64,000 nt of DNA from an uncultured Duncaniella sp. (GCA_910587515.1 CAJULW010000033.1:1-64000), one strand, 5' to 3'; counted from the stretch's first letter, positions 18,920-27,837 are shown. The notes: generated by a model from the sequence alone, not told the origin. Made by a program: numbers and translations.

Positions 18920-20131
18920 ATGAAGCAACGCAATACAATATTTATATTAATAACGGCCGGCATTGTCTCGCTTTTCTTCTGTGTGACAGAAGCTCGGGCC
19001 GAAAGTCCCAAAGATGATTTTAATCCCATTCAGACAGGAGTTGCGTCTTTTGGCATAGCTCCGGATGCCCGAGGTGCTTCCATGGGCGATCTCGGAGCGG
19101 CTACCGAGCCTGATGCCAATAGCCAGTTTTGGAATCCATCCAAATATGCTTTTGCGTATTCGCGCGGAGCGGTTTCATTGAGTTATACGCCATGGCTCCG
19201 TAAATTGGTAAATGATATTTTTCTTGCCAATCTTTCGGGGTATTGGAAGCTTGGAAGCGATGACAATCAGGCAGTATCCGCTTCCTTGCGCTATTTTTCT
19301 CTTGGAGAGGTGACGACAGATCCGTCTGGTAAGGGAGGGCAGACGTTGAATCCATACGAAATGTCTGTGGATGTCGGTTATTCCCGTAAGCTGTCTGAAA
19401 AATTTTCTATGGGTATCGTGTTCCGCTATATTTACAGCGATCTTGGATTCAGTGAAAGTTATGCCGGTGATCAGTCTACAGGGGCGTCTGCGTTCTCTGC
19501 TGATATATCAGGCTTTTTTACATCATATCCCATAATAGGCCGTAACGAATGCCAATGGTCTTGGGGATGGAATATCTCCAATATAGGAACCAAGGTCGAA
19601 TATAATCATGGCGACAATCCCGCTTTCCTTCCTACCAATCTCCGAATAGGAACATCGTTTACATATCCATTGGCTGATTATCATAATCTTGCGATAAACT
19701 TGGATATAAATAAACTGTTGGTTCCTGTTATGCCTCGAAGAGATGACTTTAAAGAAGGGACCGAAGGTGAAATAGAGTATGTCAAATCATATGAAGACTG
19801 GCAGAACATGTCGCCTATTACAGGTATATTCAAGTCTTTTACAGACGCACCGGGTGGTATGAAAGAAGAATTGAGGGAGATATCGTATTCTCTTGGAGCC
19901 GAGTATAATTACAATCAGCAGTTTTTCTTGCGTGCCGGATATTACTATCAGAATCCATCTAAAGGAAATCTGCAATATTTTGGTATTGGCGCTGGATTTG
20001 CTTTAAATGTATTGCGTCTTGACGCGAGCTATATGCTTGCCACTGCACAGACATCACCGCTTGACCAGACTCTTCGATTCACTCTATCGTTCGATATGGA
20101 CGGGCTTAAGGAAATATTTGGCCGTAAATAA
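18920..20131 (+). CDS. porV: Type IX secretion outer-membrane protein PorV (LptO)
   Basis: A 403-residue FadL-like beta-barrel that shuttles T9SS cargo from the translocon to the PorU sortase. A signal peptide (residues 1-27, ending EARA) is followed by the family start motif GVASFGIAPDARGASMGDLGAA and NSQFWNPSKYAF. The C-terminus ends in a beta strand (LRFTLSFDMDGL). PorU, often adjacent, is not in this window. A pectate lyase encoded at 46.7 kb carries a possible T9SS tail. No strong consensus promoter was seen; TATATTTC at about 18892 is a one-mismatch -7. Confidence 0.93.
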   Translation: MKQRNTIFILITAGIVSLFFCVTEARAESPKDDFNPIQTGVASFGIAPDARGASMGDLGAATEPDANSQFWNPSKYAFAYSRGAVSLSYTPWLRKLVNDIFLANLSGYWKLGSDDNQAVSASLRYFSLGEVTTDPSGKGGQTLNPYEMSVDVGYSRKLSEKFSMGIVFRYIYSDLGFSESYAGDQSTGASAFSADISGFFTSYPIIGRNECQWSWGWNISNIGTKVEYNHGDNPAFLPTNLRIGTSFTYPLADYHNLAINLDINKLLVPVMPRRDDFKEGTEGEIEYVKSYEDWQNMSPITGIFKSFTDAPGGMKEELREISYSLGAEYNYNQQFFLRAGYYYQNPSKGNLQYFGIGAGFALNVLRLDASYMLATAQTSPLDQTLRFTLSFDMDGLKEIFGRK

Positions 20132-20172
20132 TTTGTTTATATGCGTTTTAGCATAATTTAAAAATAATATTT

Positions 20173-20652
20173 GTGATTGTTAGAACAGGAATCGGTTATG
20201 ATGTCCATCGTTTTGCAGAGAATCGTGATTTGATTCTTTGCGGAGTCAAGCTGCCATATGACAGGGGCTTGCTTGGCCATAGTGATGCTGATGTGGCTTT
20301 ACACGCTCTTTCCGATGCTATCCTCGGTGCGGCTGCGATGAGGGATATTGGGTTTCATTTTCCGGATACTGATGCTGCGTATTTGGGCGCGGATTCGAGA
20401 GTGCTTCTGCGACGTGTCGTTGAAATGGTTACGGAGAAAGGATTCGGGATAAACAATGTGGATGTGACAATTGTCGCACAACGTCCGAAACTATTTGATT
20501 TCATTCCAGCGATGATTGATAACATAGCTTCAGACCTTCTTCTGCCGGTATCGTCGGTGTCGGTTAAGGCCACAACAACGGAACATCTTGGTTTCGAGGG
20601 TCGTGGAGAGGGCATATCAGCCTTTGCTATCGCTACTTTGAGGGAGGGCTGA
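20173..20652 (+). CDS. ispF: 2-C-methyl-D-erythritol 2,4-cyclodiphosphate synthase
   Basis: A 159-residue enzyme of the non-mevalonate isoprenoid pathway. Motifs: RTGIGYDVHRF with metal ligands D and H, LLGHSDADVALHA, FPDTD, and the C-terminal KATTTEHLGFEGRGEGI. The start is GTG at 20173, which gives the canonical IVRTGIGYDVH N-terminus; no in-frame ATG precedes it. It follows porV by 41 bp and precedes the iron-sulfur pair by 5 bp, suggesting one operon. IspG and IspH are iron-sulfur enzymes, but a link to the downstream pair is speculative. Confidence 0.96.
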   Translation: MIVRTGIGYDVHRFAENRDLILCGVKLPYDRGLLGHSDADVALHALSDAILGAAAMRDIGFHFPDTDAAYLGADSRVLLRRVVEMVTEKGFGINNVDVTIVAQRPKLFDFIPAMIDNIASDLLLPVSSVSVKATTTEHLGFEGRGEGISAFAIATLREG

Positions 20653-20657
20653 ATCCA

Positions 20658-21125
20658 ATGCGGAAAGTCAGTCGCAGACAATGGTTAATGCAGTTGGGCG
20701 GAGTGGTGTTCTGTTCCACCGCTTTTAGTTCGTGTCGATTGTCTCTATCTGACAAGGTAAGTGAGATTCCCTTTGGAATGGCTAAAGAATACGAGCCTAT
20801 AAGTGAGAATGCTTGTATGGATTGTGGTAACTGTATGCCTTGTGAATATGGCATTGACATACCTGGCAATCTATTGTTTGTTGGTGATGCTTTGAAAGGA
20901 GGATATATGCCGGGGCTGTTATCAGATACGGATTTTAAGCCGAAAGGAAGCGTGTTTTTGGCCCGTTATGAGGCAGTGTTGTCTGACCCGGAACAATCTC
21001 AGCATTGTATATCGTGCGGAGCGTGTCTGGAGACATGCCCGGTTGGCATTGATATACCTGCCGCTCTTTCGCGGATTACGGTTTTGACGGATTTACTACG
21101 TAATTTACGATGTATTGAGTCATGA
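20658..21125 (+). CDS. Tat-like, lipid-anchored 2[4Fe-4S] ferredoxin
   Basis: 155 residues. The N-terminus has a twin-arginine-like motif (SRRQWLM, residues 5-11), a hydrophobic stretch and a lipobox-like FSSC (C26), suggesting folded export and lipid anchoring. Two ferredoxin cluster motifs follow: C53/C56/C59/C62, the last before EYGIDIP, and C117/C120/C123 with C127-P before VGIDIP. The GIDIP elements resemble the 4Fe-4S tail of some Bacteroidota aldo/keto reductases, but no reductase domain is present. It overlaps the next gene by 4 nt (ATGA), so the products probably work together. The electron partner is unknown. Confidence 0.7.
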   Translation: MRKVSRRQWLMQLGGVVFCSTAFSSCRLSLSDKVSEIPFGMAKEYEPISENACMDCGNCMPCEYGIDIPGNLLFVGDALKGGYMPGLLSDTDFKPKGSVFLARYEAVLSDPEQSQHCISCGACLETCPVGIDIPAALSRITVLTDLLRNLRCIES

Positions 21126-22687
21126 AAAACGGTGTTACAGGGCGACTCCTGCGTTGTGTGCGTATCATGGCTGCGGTTATGACCTTTTCTTTGATGACAG
21201 GTCTTTTCGTTGATTATGGCATGTCTGTTCCGGCTATGGCGTCATGGTTGTCGGATATTCAGCTTTTCCCGGCGGCAATGGCTTTTGCTTTCGCCACTTT
21301 TGTGTCGTGGTTGATTGTGACATTGATATTTGGCCGTTTATATTGTTCTGTCGCATGTCCGCTTGGTGTGTTTCAGGATATTTGCGCGCGATTGCCGCGT
21401 ATTGGCAAGCGTTCCGGTTCTAAATGGGACTACCATTATAGCCCTCCAAAGGCAGCGTTGCGCAATATGACGCTATTTGTTGTCGTTTTGTCTATTTTGT
21501 TGGGCATTTCGGCTGTCACATCATTGCTTGATCCTTATAGCATATTTGGCCGTTTTTCCGTTTATGTCATTAAGCCTGTTTGGGGATGGATTTTAAATCA
21601 GTGGTCTGCATTAAACGATACTCCTCCAGTGCGTATCGCGGTCGGGTCTATGCTCGGAACCGGAATCGCGGTTGTCACCATGTCTTTTGTCGGGGCGATG
21701 GCGTTTTTTAACGGGCGTACTTTTTGTAACTCAGTTTGTCCTGTAGGCACTACTCTCGGTTTTGTATCCCGTTATTCGATATTCCGGATAGATATAAATA
21801 CGGATAAGTGTGTCCAATGTCGTCATTGTGAACATCTTTGCAAGGCATCATGTATTGACCTGTTGAGTCATGTTGTAGATACATCGCGCTGTGTTGTCTG
21901 CTTTGATTGTATTACCGATTGTCCGAATGATGCCATTCATTATACATATAACCGTCATCAATTGTCCATACCACTTATGCAGCGTGTTCGTAATCCGATT
22001 CCGGATTCCGCGGCTGGTGTTCATACCGGACATTTAGATGTGTCGGATGGGAAACAAGTCGAAGAAAGAATTTCTTTTGACAAGATTGACCGCCGTCGGT
22101 TCCTTGCGTTTGGGGCTGTTGTCGCGGCCGCGCCAGTTGTCTCACGGGCTTCTGATGTAGTAAAGACAATAGATAAGGCGGAATATAGTCGGGCGGGGAG
22201 ATTGGCTGTGACTCCTCCTGGTGTTCATAGACGTAAAGAGTTTCTTGATCGTTGCACGGCATGTGGGCTTTGTATCAGTCATTGTCCGCAAAGAGTGCTG
22301 AAGGCATCATTTGATGAATACGGTCTTCTGAGAGCGCTTCATCCTGTCAAGGATTATGATGCGTCATGGTGTGTGTACGATTGTACACGTTGTACCGAGC
22401 TTTGTCCATCTGGTGCGCTTAACCCATTGACTGTTGTCGAAAAGCATCGCTCACGTGTAGGCATCGCCAAGGTTAATGTCCTGATGTGCCTTTCTAATTC
22501 CGAAGGTATTAACTGCGGAGCCTGTTCACGGCGTTGTCCGACAGGGGCTATCAGTATGAATAAAAATGGTATAAGTGGCCATGGCCCGTTTCCTGTCGTT
22601 GATCATGATAAGTGTATAGGATGTGGGGCATGTCAGTATGTCTGCCCGGCGCGACCGAAAGCTATAATTGTAAACGGCCTTGTATAA
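21122..22687 (+). CDS. NapH-NapG-like membrane iron-sulfur fusion protein
   Basis: 521 residues. The N-terminal half resembles NapH: TM segments around 14-32, 48-70, 115-135 and 172-195, two CX3CP motifs (C75/C79 and C202/C206), then two [4Fe-4S] motifs (C230/C233/C236/C240 and C257/C260/C263/C267). At 323-345 an internal DRRRFLAFGAVVAAAPVV looks like the Tat signal of NapG. Four more cluster-type motifs follow: 378-388, 417-428, about 456-472 and 498-508. In nitrate-reductase systems NapH and NapG are separate and form a quinol dehydrogenase. Here they appear fused, with no terminal reductase nearby. The terminal acceptor is unknown. Confidence 0.75.
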   Translation: MKNGVTGRLLRCVRIMAAVMTFSLMTGLFVDYGMSVPAMASWLSDIQLFPAAMAFAFATFVSWLIVTLIFGRLYCSVACPLGVFQDICARLPRIGKRSGSKWDYHYSPPKAALRNMTLFVVVLSILLGISAVTSLLDPYSIFGRFSVYVIKPVWGWILNQWSALNDTPPVRIAVGSMLGTGIAVVTMSFVGAMAFFNGRTFCNSVCPVGTTLGFVSRYSIFRIDINTDKCVQCRHCEHLCKASCIDLLSHVVDTSRCVVCFDCITDCPNDAIHYTYNRHQLSIPLMQRVRNPIPDSAAGVHTGHLDVSDGKQVEERISFDKIDRRRFLAFGAVVAAAPVVSRASDVVKTIDKAEYSRAGRLAVTPPGVHRRKEFLDRCTACGLCISHCPQRVLKASFDEYGLLRALHPVKDYDASWCVYDCTRCTELCPSGALNPLTVVEKHRSRVGIAKVNVLMCLSNSEGINCGACSRRCPTGAISMNKNGISGHGPFPVVDHDKCIGCGACQYVCPARPKAIIVNGLV

Positions 22688-22705
22688 TTGTAAATTCGTA
22701 GAATC

Positions 22706-23500
22706 ATGAAACAATATCTTGAACTCTTGAATAAGATAATGACAGATGGTGTCGACAGGGGAGACCGTACCGGAACGGGTACTAGAAGTATATTCGGCTA
22801 TCAGATGCGTTTTGACCTGAATGACGGCTTCCCGCTTCTGACCACGAAAAAGCTTCATCTCAAGTCGATCATATATGAACTGCTATGGTTCCTTAAAGGG
22901 GATACAAACGTAAAATATCTTCAGGAAAACGGGGTTCGGATATGGAATGAATGGGCTCGGACAGACGGAGAGCTTGGGCCGGTATATGGTTGCCAGTGGC
23001 GTTCATGGCCGGATTATGAAGGAGGTCATATCGACCAGATTTCGGAAGTCGTCCGCATGATAAAAGAAAATCCTGAGTCACGTCGGATTATTGTAAGTGC
23101 CTGGAACGTTGCTTCTATTCCTGACATGGCTTTGCCTCCATGTCATTTGTTATTCCAGTTTTATGTGGCTGACGGACGTCTGTCCTTGATGCTTTATCAG
23201 CGTAGCGCTGATTGTTTTTTGGGAGTGCCTTTTAATATAGCATCTTATTCGTTATTGTTGATGATGGTAGCTCAGGCAACGGGATTACGTCCTGGCGAAT
23301 TTGTGCACACGCTTGGCGACGCGCATATATACCATAATCATTTTGAGCAAGTCCGTACACAACTTGGGCGTATACCTGGAAAGTTGCCTGCTATGCGCCT
23401 GAATCCGGAAGTTAAAAATATTTTTGAATTTAAGTATGAGGATTTTGAATTGTGTGATTATGATGCACAGCCTCATATTAAAGCGACAGTAGCTGTATGA
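22706..23500 (+). CDS. thyA: Thymidylate synthase
   Basis: A 264-residue folate-dependent enzyme converting dUMP to dTMP. It has the start MKQYLELLNKIM, RTGTGTRSIFGYQMRFDL, the nucleophile motif LPPCHLLFQFYV (catalytic Cys), QRSADCFLGVPFNIASY for dUMP binding, and the C-terminal IKATVAV. It overlaps folA by 4 nt (ATGA), the classic coupling of thymidylate synthesis with dihydrofolate recycling. It is 18 bp after the NapHG-like gene, so it probably belongs to the same transcript. Confidence 0.98.
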   Translation: MKQYLELLNKIMTDGVDRGDRTGTGTRSIFGYQMRFDLNDGFPLLTTKKLHLKSIIYELLWFLKGDTNVKYLQENGVRIWNEWARTDGELGPVYGCQWRSWPDYEGGHIDQISEVVRMIKENPESRRIIVSAWNVASIPDMALPPCHLLFQFYVADGRLSLMLYQRSADCFLGVPFNIASYSLLLMMVAQATGLRPGEFVHTLGDAHIYHNHFEQVRTQLGRIPGKLPAMRLNPEVKNIFEFKYEDFELCDYDAQPHIKATVAV

Positions 23501-24012
23501 ATCCATCGCCTGTAATTATTGTAGCCTGTACAAAAGATTTCGCCATCGGACGCAACGGAGATCTATTGTATCATATAAGTGACGACCTGAAGCGCTTCAA
23601 ATCATTGACTATGGGGCATCCGATTATAATGGGAAGAAAGACGTTTGAGTCCTTCCCGAATGGTGCTTTGCCCGGACGGCGGAACATAGTTGTCACACGT
23701 AATAATGAATATTCTGCCATCGGTGCTGATACGGCTTTGTCGCTCAAGGATGCGCTTTCTATGTGCGGAGATGACGAAGAACCGTTTGTGATAGGAGGGG
23801 GCGAAATTTATGTAGAAGCTCTTCCGTTGGCAAAAAGAATGGAGTTGACATTGATAGACGCTTTGGCTCCTGACGCAGATACGTTTTTTCCGGCTTTGTC
23901 TTCATCCGAATGGGGGATTTCTATGGATGACATAGAGTTTGACCGTAGGGATGAGCGTTGTGGTGTGAAATATACTTTTCTGTCGTTGGATCGTATAGAG
24001 GGTAGTTTATAA
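23497..24012 (+). CDS. folA: Dihydrofolate reductase
   Basis: A 171-residue NADPH-dependent enzyme regenerating tetrahydrofolate. Family motifs: AIGRNGDLLYHISDDLKRFKSLT (substrate loop, acidic residue in the DDLK region), IIMGRKTFESFPNGALPGRRNIVVTR, and FVIGGGEIYVEALPLAKRMELTLID. The usual active-site W is replaced by Y in the DLLYH context. It is translationally coupled to thyA. No terminator hairpin was identified downstream. Confidence 0.96.
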   Translation: MNPSPVIIVACTKDFAIGRNGDLLYHISDDLKRFKSLTMGHPIIMGRKTFESFPNGALPGRRNIVVTRNNEYSAIGADTALSLKDALSMCGDDEEPFVIGGGEIYVEALPLAKRMELTLIDALAPDADTFFPALSSSEWGISMDDIEFDRRDERCGVKYTFLSLDRIEGSL

Positions 24013-24066
24013 TATTGATATTTGAAGCTAATGTGTTGGAATATTGAGTGATTGATCTAATTAAAT

Positions 24067-24097
24067 TTGCTTTTGTCAGCAGAATGATATATATTTG
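24067..24097 (+). promoter_or_regulatory. Promoter of the agmatine operon
   Basis: TTG (24067-24069), 20 nt, TATATTTG (24090-24097): an exact consensus match. It gives a leader of about 110 nt before the small acidic gene at 24216. Confidence 0.8.
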
Positions 24098-24215
24098 AAC
24101 TATGAAAAGGCATGCTTTGTTAATTTGTTTATACAACACTTAATAAAGGCCAAAGTATTTATGAGCCTTATGGGTTTAAGTCAGTTTATCTATTATCCTA
24201 AAGCAAATTTGAATT

Positions 24216-24455
24216 ATGGAAAATATCACAGACCTTTTCAACGACATACTCCATCATTATGGAAGTGCCGATATAGCCGAAGCGGAATTTAAAAAAATGA
24301 TACACGAGGATCCGGATCTTCGGATGCGTTATCGCGATTGGTGCGATGATGTCGGAAGTTCCGAAAAACGCGGTTTCCTTGATTATTGTGAAGAATATTT
24401 TGAATCCCAGGACTCTATTTGGGATAATCTGAAAGATAATTATGAAGAAGAATGA
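24216..24455 (+). CDS. Small acidic conserved-type protein heading the agmatine operon
   Basis: 79 residues, strongly acidic: MENITDLFNDILHHYG, then helical DIAEAEFKKMIHEDPDLRMRYRDWC, and a C-terminal run rich in D and E. No signal, TM or metal motif was seen, and I recognise no named family. It starts at ATG 24216, about 110 nt after a consensus promoter, and overlaps aguA by 14 nt. Co-translation suggests a role tied to the agmatine pathway or general regulation. This is inference. Confidence 0.75.
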   Translation: MENITDLFNDILHHYGSADIAEAEFKKMIHEDPDLRMRYRDWCDDVGSSEKRGFLDYCEEYFESQDSIWDNLKDNYEEE

Positions 24456-25521
24456 TGCTTGTCACCGAAGGTTTCCGGCTGAATGGGAGAACCATGATTG
24501 CGTGTTGCTTGCATGGCCTCATGAAGATACGGACTGGCGATATATTCTTGACGAAGCTCGCGGGTGCATAGCTGAGATAATAAAAGTTATCTCAGAGGAA
24601 GAATGCGTTATTGTTGTTGGGCCAGCTGATCTTTGTCTGCCATCATTTACCAAATATGGTTTTGATCCTGGTAGGGTAAAGTTCGTGGATCTTCCTACCA
24701 ATGATACATGGGCTCGTGATTTCGGTGCGATAACGGTCGAAGTTGACGGAGCCGTTAGATTGCTTGATTTTAAATTCAATGGATGGGGCCTGAAATTCGC
24801 GTCTGATAAAGACAATCTGATCACGACTCGCATGTCGGAAAAAGGGCTTTTTAAATGTCCGGTGGAAAACAGACTTAATTTTGTGCTTGAAGGCGGCTCC
24901 ATTGAGTCGGATGGTGATCGCACGATTCTGACAACCGCTGAATGTCTTATGTCGCCCAACCGTAACGGCCAATGGAGCCGGGAAACCATTTCGTCCTACA
25001 TCGCTGAAACTTTTGGAGTTGACAATGTTTTGTTCCTTAACCATGGAGCTCTTAAAGGTGATGATACAGACAGCCATATTGATACGCTTGCCCGTATTGC
25101 TCCGAACGAGACTATTGTGTATTGTGGTCTAGGCTCTCCTGAAAATCCAAACTATGATGAGTTGGTAAGAATGAAGGATGAGTTATCCTCACTGCGGACT
25201 CCGGATGGCAAACCATATAATCTTGTTGAATTGCCTCTTCCGGACACGATTGAGATAGATGGAGAGATTCTTCCTGCGACTTACGCTAATTTTCTCATTA
25301 CACCGTCACGCATTCTGATGCCGACATACCGACAGCCGGCCAATGATATTCTTGCATCAAAAATACTGAATATCGCATACCCGGATCATCGTATCGTTAC
25401 GATTGACTGTGTCCCTCTGACTCGTCAGCATGGATCGCTTCATTGTGTGACAATGCAATTTCCATCGGGAACTATCGCTGGGATAGAGGATGGGGTATGG
25501 GCGAAAAGATCTTTAGAATGA
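24442..25521 (+). CDS. aguA: Agmatine deiminase
   Basis: A 359-residue guanidino-group-modifying enzyme converting agmatine to N-carbamoylputrescine + NH3. Motifs: FPAEWENHDCVLLAWPH, NDTWARDFGAI, LEGGSIESDGDRTIL, DDTDSHIDTLARI, and the C-terminal nucleophile C335 in QHGSLHCVTMQFP. All expected catalytic residues (D, E, H, C) are visible. It is directly followed by aguB, so agmatine goes to putrescine in two encoded steps. The start overlaps the acidic gene by 14 nt. Confidence 0.95.
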   Translation: MKKNDACHRRFPAEWENHDCVLLAWPHEDTDWRYILDEARGCIAEIIKVISEEECVIVVGPADLCLPSFTKYGFDPGRVKFVDLPTNDTWARDFGAITVEVDGAVRLLDFKFNGWGLKFASDKDNLITTRMSEKGLFKCPVENRLNFVLEGGSIESDGDRTILTTAECLMSPNRNGQWSRETISSYIAETFGVDNVLFLNHGALKGDDTDSHIDTLARIAPNETIVYCGLGSPENPNYDELVRMKDELSSLRTPDGKPYNLVELPLPDTIEIDGEILPATYANFLITPSRILMPTYRQPANDILASKILNIAYPDHRIVTIDCVPLTRQHGSLHCVTMQFPSGTIAGIEDGVWAKRSLE

Positions 25522-25545
25522 CAGATTGTAAATTAACATGCAGTT

Positions 25546-26421
25546 ATGAAAGTAGGAATAATTCAGCAGCATAACACTTCTGATATAGAAAACAACCGTA
25601 AGCGTCTTGGCGAAAAAATAATTGAGCTCTCTGCTCGTGGAGCCGAGCTTGTTGTTTTACAGGAATTACACGATTCACTGTATTTCTGCCAGGTGGAATC
25701 GGTTGATAATTTTGATCTTGCGATTTCACTTGAATCATTGGTCACCGAATTCTATTCTTCCGTGGCAAAAGAGGCAGGCATTGTTCTTGTTACATCGATG
25801 TTCGAAAGGCGTGCAGCGGGATTGTACCATAACACATCTCTTGTGTTTGAGACAGACGGATCATTGGCCGGAAAATACAGAAAAATGCATATACCTGATG
25901 ATCCAGCTTATTATGAAAAATTTTATTTTACGCCCGGTGATCTTGGATTTACCCCTATTGACACCTCTGTTGGTCGCCTTGGCGTGCTTGTATGTTGGGA
26001 CCAATGGTATCCTGAAGCAGCCAGACTTATGGCTATGAATGGAGCGGAAATGCTGATATATCCGACGGCTATAGGATGGGAGAGTAGCGACACGCCTGAA
26101 GAGAAAGAACGTCAGCGTGAGGCTTGGATCACTGTTCAGAGAGGGCATGCGGTTGCTAATGGGCTACCTGTCGTGACTGTCAACCGTGTCGGACATGAGC
26201 CAGACCCGTCTGGCGTGACTGGGGGGATCTTATTTTGGGGATCAAGTTTTGTGTCAGGACCTCAGGGTGAATTACTTTATAAGGCTTCGGACTGTGAAGA
26301 GACCATTGCGATAGTGGAGGTTGATATGAAACGTTCCGAGCAAGTCAGACGATGGTGGCCTTTCTTGCGTGACAGACGTATTGAAAACTATACAGATCTG
26401 ACTTGTAGATTTATTGATTGA
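25546..26421 (+). CDS. aguB: N-carbamoylputrescine amidase
   Basis: A 291-residue nitrilase-superfamily amidohydrolase releasing putrescine, CO2 and NH3 from N-carbamoylputrescine. The catalytic triad is visible: E40 (VVLQELHDS), the Lys in GKYRKMHIPDD, and the Cys in VLVCWDQWYPEAARL. Length matches the family. It is 24 bp after aguA. Putrescine made this way feeds polyamine synthesis. Confidence 0.96.
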   Translation: MKVGIIQQHNTSDIENNRKRLGEKIIELSARGAELVVLQELHDSLYFCQVESVDNFDLAISLESLVTEFYSSVAKEAGIVLVTSMFERRAAGLYHNTSLVFETDGSLAGKYRKMHIPDDPAYYEKFYFTPGDLGFTPIDTSVGRLGVLVCWDQWYPEAARLMAMNGAEMLIYPTAIGWESSDTPEEKERQREAWITVQRGHAVANGLPVVTVNRVGHEPDPSGVTGGILFWGSSFVSGPQGELLYKASDCEETIAIVEVDMKRSEQVRRWWPFLRDRRIENYTDLTCRFID

Positions 26422-26981
26422 ATTCATATTTTCAAAAGTTTTACATTTTGCAAAAAACGTCTCCGTTTTCTACTTCATCCGGTGATTATCTATCTGTCCT
26501 TCTGATGCTGTGGCTGCCACGTTACGGTTGGACGGTTATTTTGCCGGTGATTGCTTTCGCCATTATAGGAATATTCTTTGACGAGCGCTTTTTGTTGGTC
26601 GCCTTGATGCTTGTATTTATAGTGATACCGATGCTTATGTCATTTTTATACACATATTACATGATCACTCCTGAAGCGAGACGGACCGTATTGCGTAAAG
26701 AAGTTATTATTGACGAGGGCGAATCGTTAAAACTGTTGTATCTTTCATCTGAAAATTTGCAAGATGAAATTAAGAGTGATTCATGTCATAATCGGGAATT
26801 GTTGCCTGTGGGTTCGGTTAAACAGCGCGTTAATAAAACGGATGTGTCCCATGTCCCTCCTCCTGAAATAATTCCATGGTCAGACATAAAGTTTATCCGG
26901 TATACCTCCCGATTTCGGGTATACGTTACGCATGGGCCGCGTTTGATGTTTATTCTTGTGCCTCATTCTGCCTTATGTTGA
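26418..26981 (+). CDS. YcxB-like two-TM membrane protein (short C-terminus)
   Basis: 187 residues if TTG 26418 is used; it overlaps the aguB stop (TTGA) and no nearby ATG is in frame. TTG 26451 is another option. Two adjacent TM segments (about 38-58 and 62-85) are followed by a soluble domain ending in WSDIKFIRYTSRFRVYVTHGPRLMFILVPHSA. That tail resembles the YcxB C-terminal domain, but it stops sooner than expected. A +1 frame change at the stop would add about 22 residues. Function is unknown. The position implies the agmatine transcript. Confidence 0.6.
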   Translation: MNSYFQKFYILQKTSPFSTSSGDYLSVLLMLWLPRYGWTVILPVIAFAIIGIFFDERFLLVALMLVFIVIPMLMSFLYTYYMITPEARRTVLRKEVIIDEGESLKLLYLSSENLQDEIKSDSCHNRELLPVGSVKQRVNKTDVSHVPPPEIIPWSDIKFIRYTSRFRVYVTHGPRLMFILVPHSALC

Positions 26982-27035
26982 TGAGTGTCCATTGACTCCT
27001 GTTGGCAATAATGTACTGGATTCGAAAAAATATAT

Positions 27036-27043
27036 TACTTTTG
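27036..27043 (+). promoter_or_regulatory. -7 element of aroE
   Basis: TACTTTTG matches TAnnTTTG and lies 36 bp before the aroE start. No TTG is seen at -33 spacing. Confidence 0.5.
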
Positions 27044-27078
27044 TGATTATAACTAAAAAATAATCGACTAATTGTCTC

Positions 27079-27837
27079 ATGTCACTTCCACGTCACAAAG
27101 TCTATGGGCTGATAGGATTTCCTCTTACCCATTCGTTCTCGATGAATTATTTCAATAACATGTTCGATTCGGAGAATATAGATGCAGAATATGTCAACTT
27201 CGAAATTCCGGACATAGGTGATTTCATGGAAGTCGTGGCGGAAAATCCGGAACTGGCTGGTCTTAACGTTACAATTCCATATAAGGAACAAGTTATTCCA
27301 TATATGGACGAGATGGACGATGAGGCTGCTTTGGTCGGTGCGGTGAATGTAATAAAATTGATTCGCGGCAAGAATGGAGAAATCCGCTTTAAAGGATTTA
27401 ATAGTGACGTTATGGGATTTCAAAATTCGATCGCGCCTCTGATAAATGACAAACGTCGCAAGGCTCTTGTTTTAGGAACCGGAGGTGCTTCAAAGGCTAT
27501 TAACAGAGGCCTCCTGAACCTTGGAGTTGAGCCGGTATACGTATCACGCACCCATGGAGAAGGTCGTCTTACATATAAGGAGTTGACACCTGAAATCATG
27601 GAAACCCATAAGATTGTTGTCAATTGCACTCCGCTTGGCATGTATCCTGATGTTGAACGCTGTCCGGACATTCCTTATGATCTTCTGACACCTGAACATT
27701 TATGTTACGACCTGATTTATAATCCGGATATGACCGCCTTTATGCGTAAGTCGCGACTTGCTGGCGCAGAGGTTAAAAATGGACTTGAAATGCTTTTACT
27801 CCAGGCGTTTGAGTCTTGGAATATATGGAATCTTTGA
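27079..27837 (+). CDS. aroE: Shikimate dehydrogenase
   Basis: A 252-residue NADPH-dependent enzyme reducing 3-dehydroshikimate in aromatic amino-acid synthesis. N-terminal shikimate-binding motifs GLIGFPLTHSFSMNYFN and LNVTIPYKE (catalytic Lys) are followed by the nucleotide-binding GTGGASKA and the C-terminal NCTPLGMYPD and NGLEMLLLQAFESW. Length is on the short side, as is usual for Bacteroidota. It is the first gene after a -7 element, and the exporter gene follows 57 bp later. Confidence 0.96.
   Translation: MSLPRHKVYGLIGFPLTHSFSMNYFNNMFDSENIDAEYVNFEIPDIGDFMEVVAENPELAGLNVTIPYKEQVIPYMDEMDDEAALVGAVNVIKLIRGKNGEIRFKGFNSDVMGFQNSIAPLINDKRRKALVLGTGGASKAINRGLLNLGVEPVYVSRTHGEGRLTYKELTPEIMETHKIVVNCTPLGMYPDVERCPDIPYDLLTPEHLCYDLIYNPDMTAFMRKSRLAGAEVKNGLEMLLLQAFESWNIWNL

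Noticed and set aside
21122..22687. Possible gene split at the internal RR motif (residue 323)
   Set aside because: The frame is continuous with no stop, and no start codon with upstream signals lies at the junction, so it is kept as one fusion.
24095..24292. Small ORF between folA and the acidic gene
   Set aside because: Begins around the mapped -7 element and overlaps the acidic gene in another frame; no protein features.
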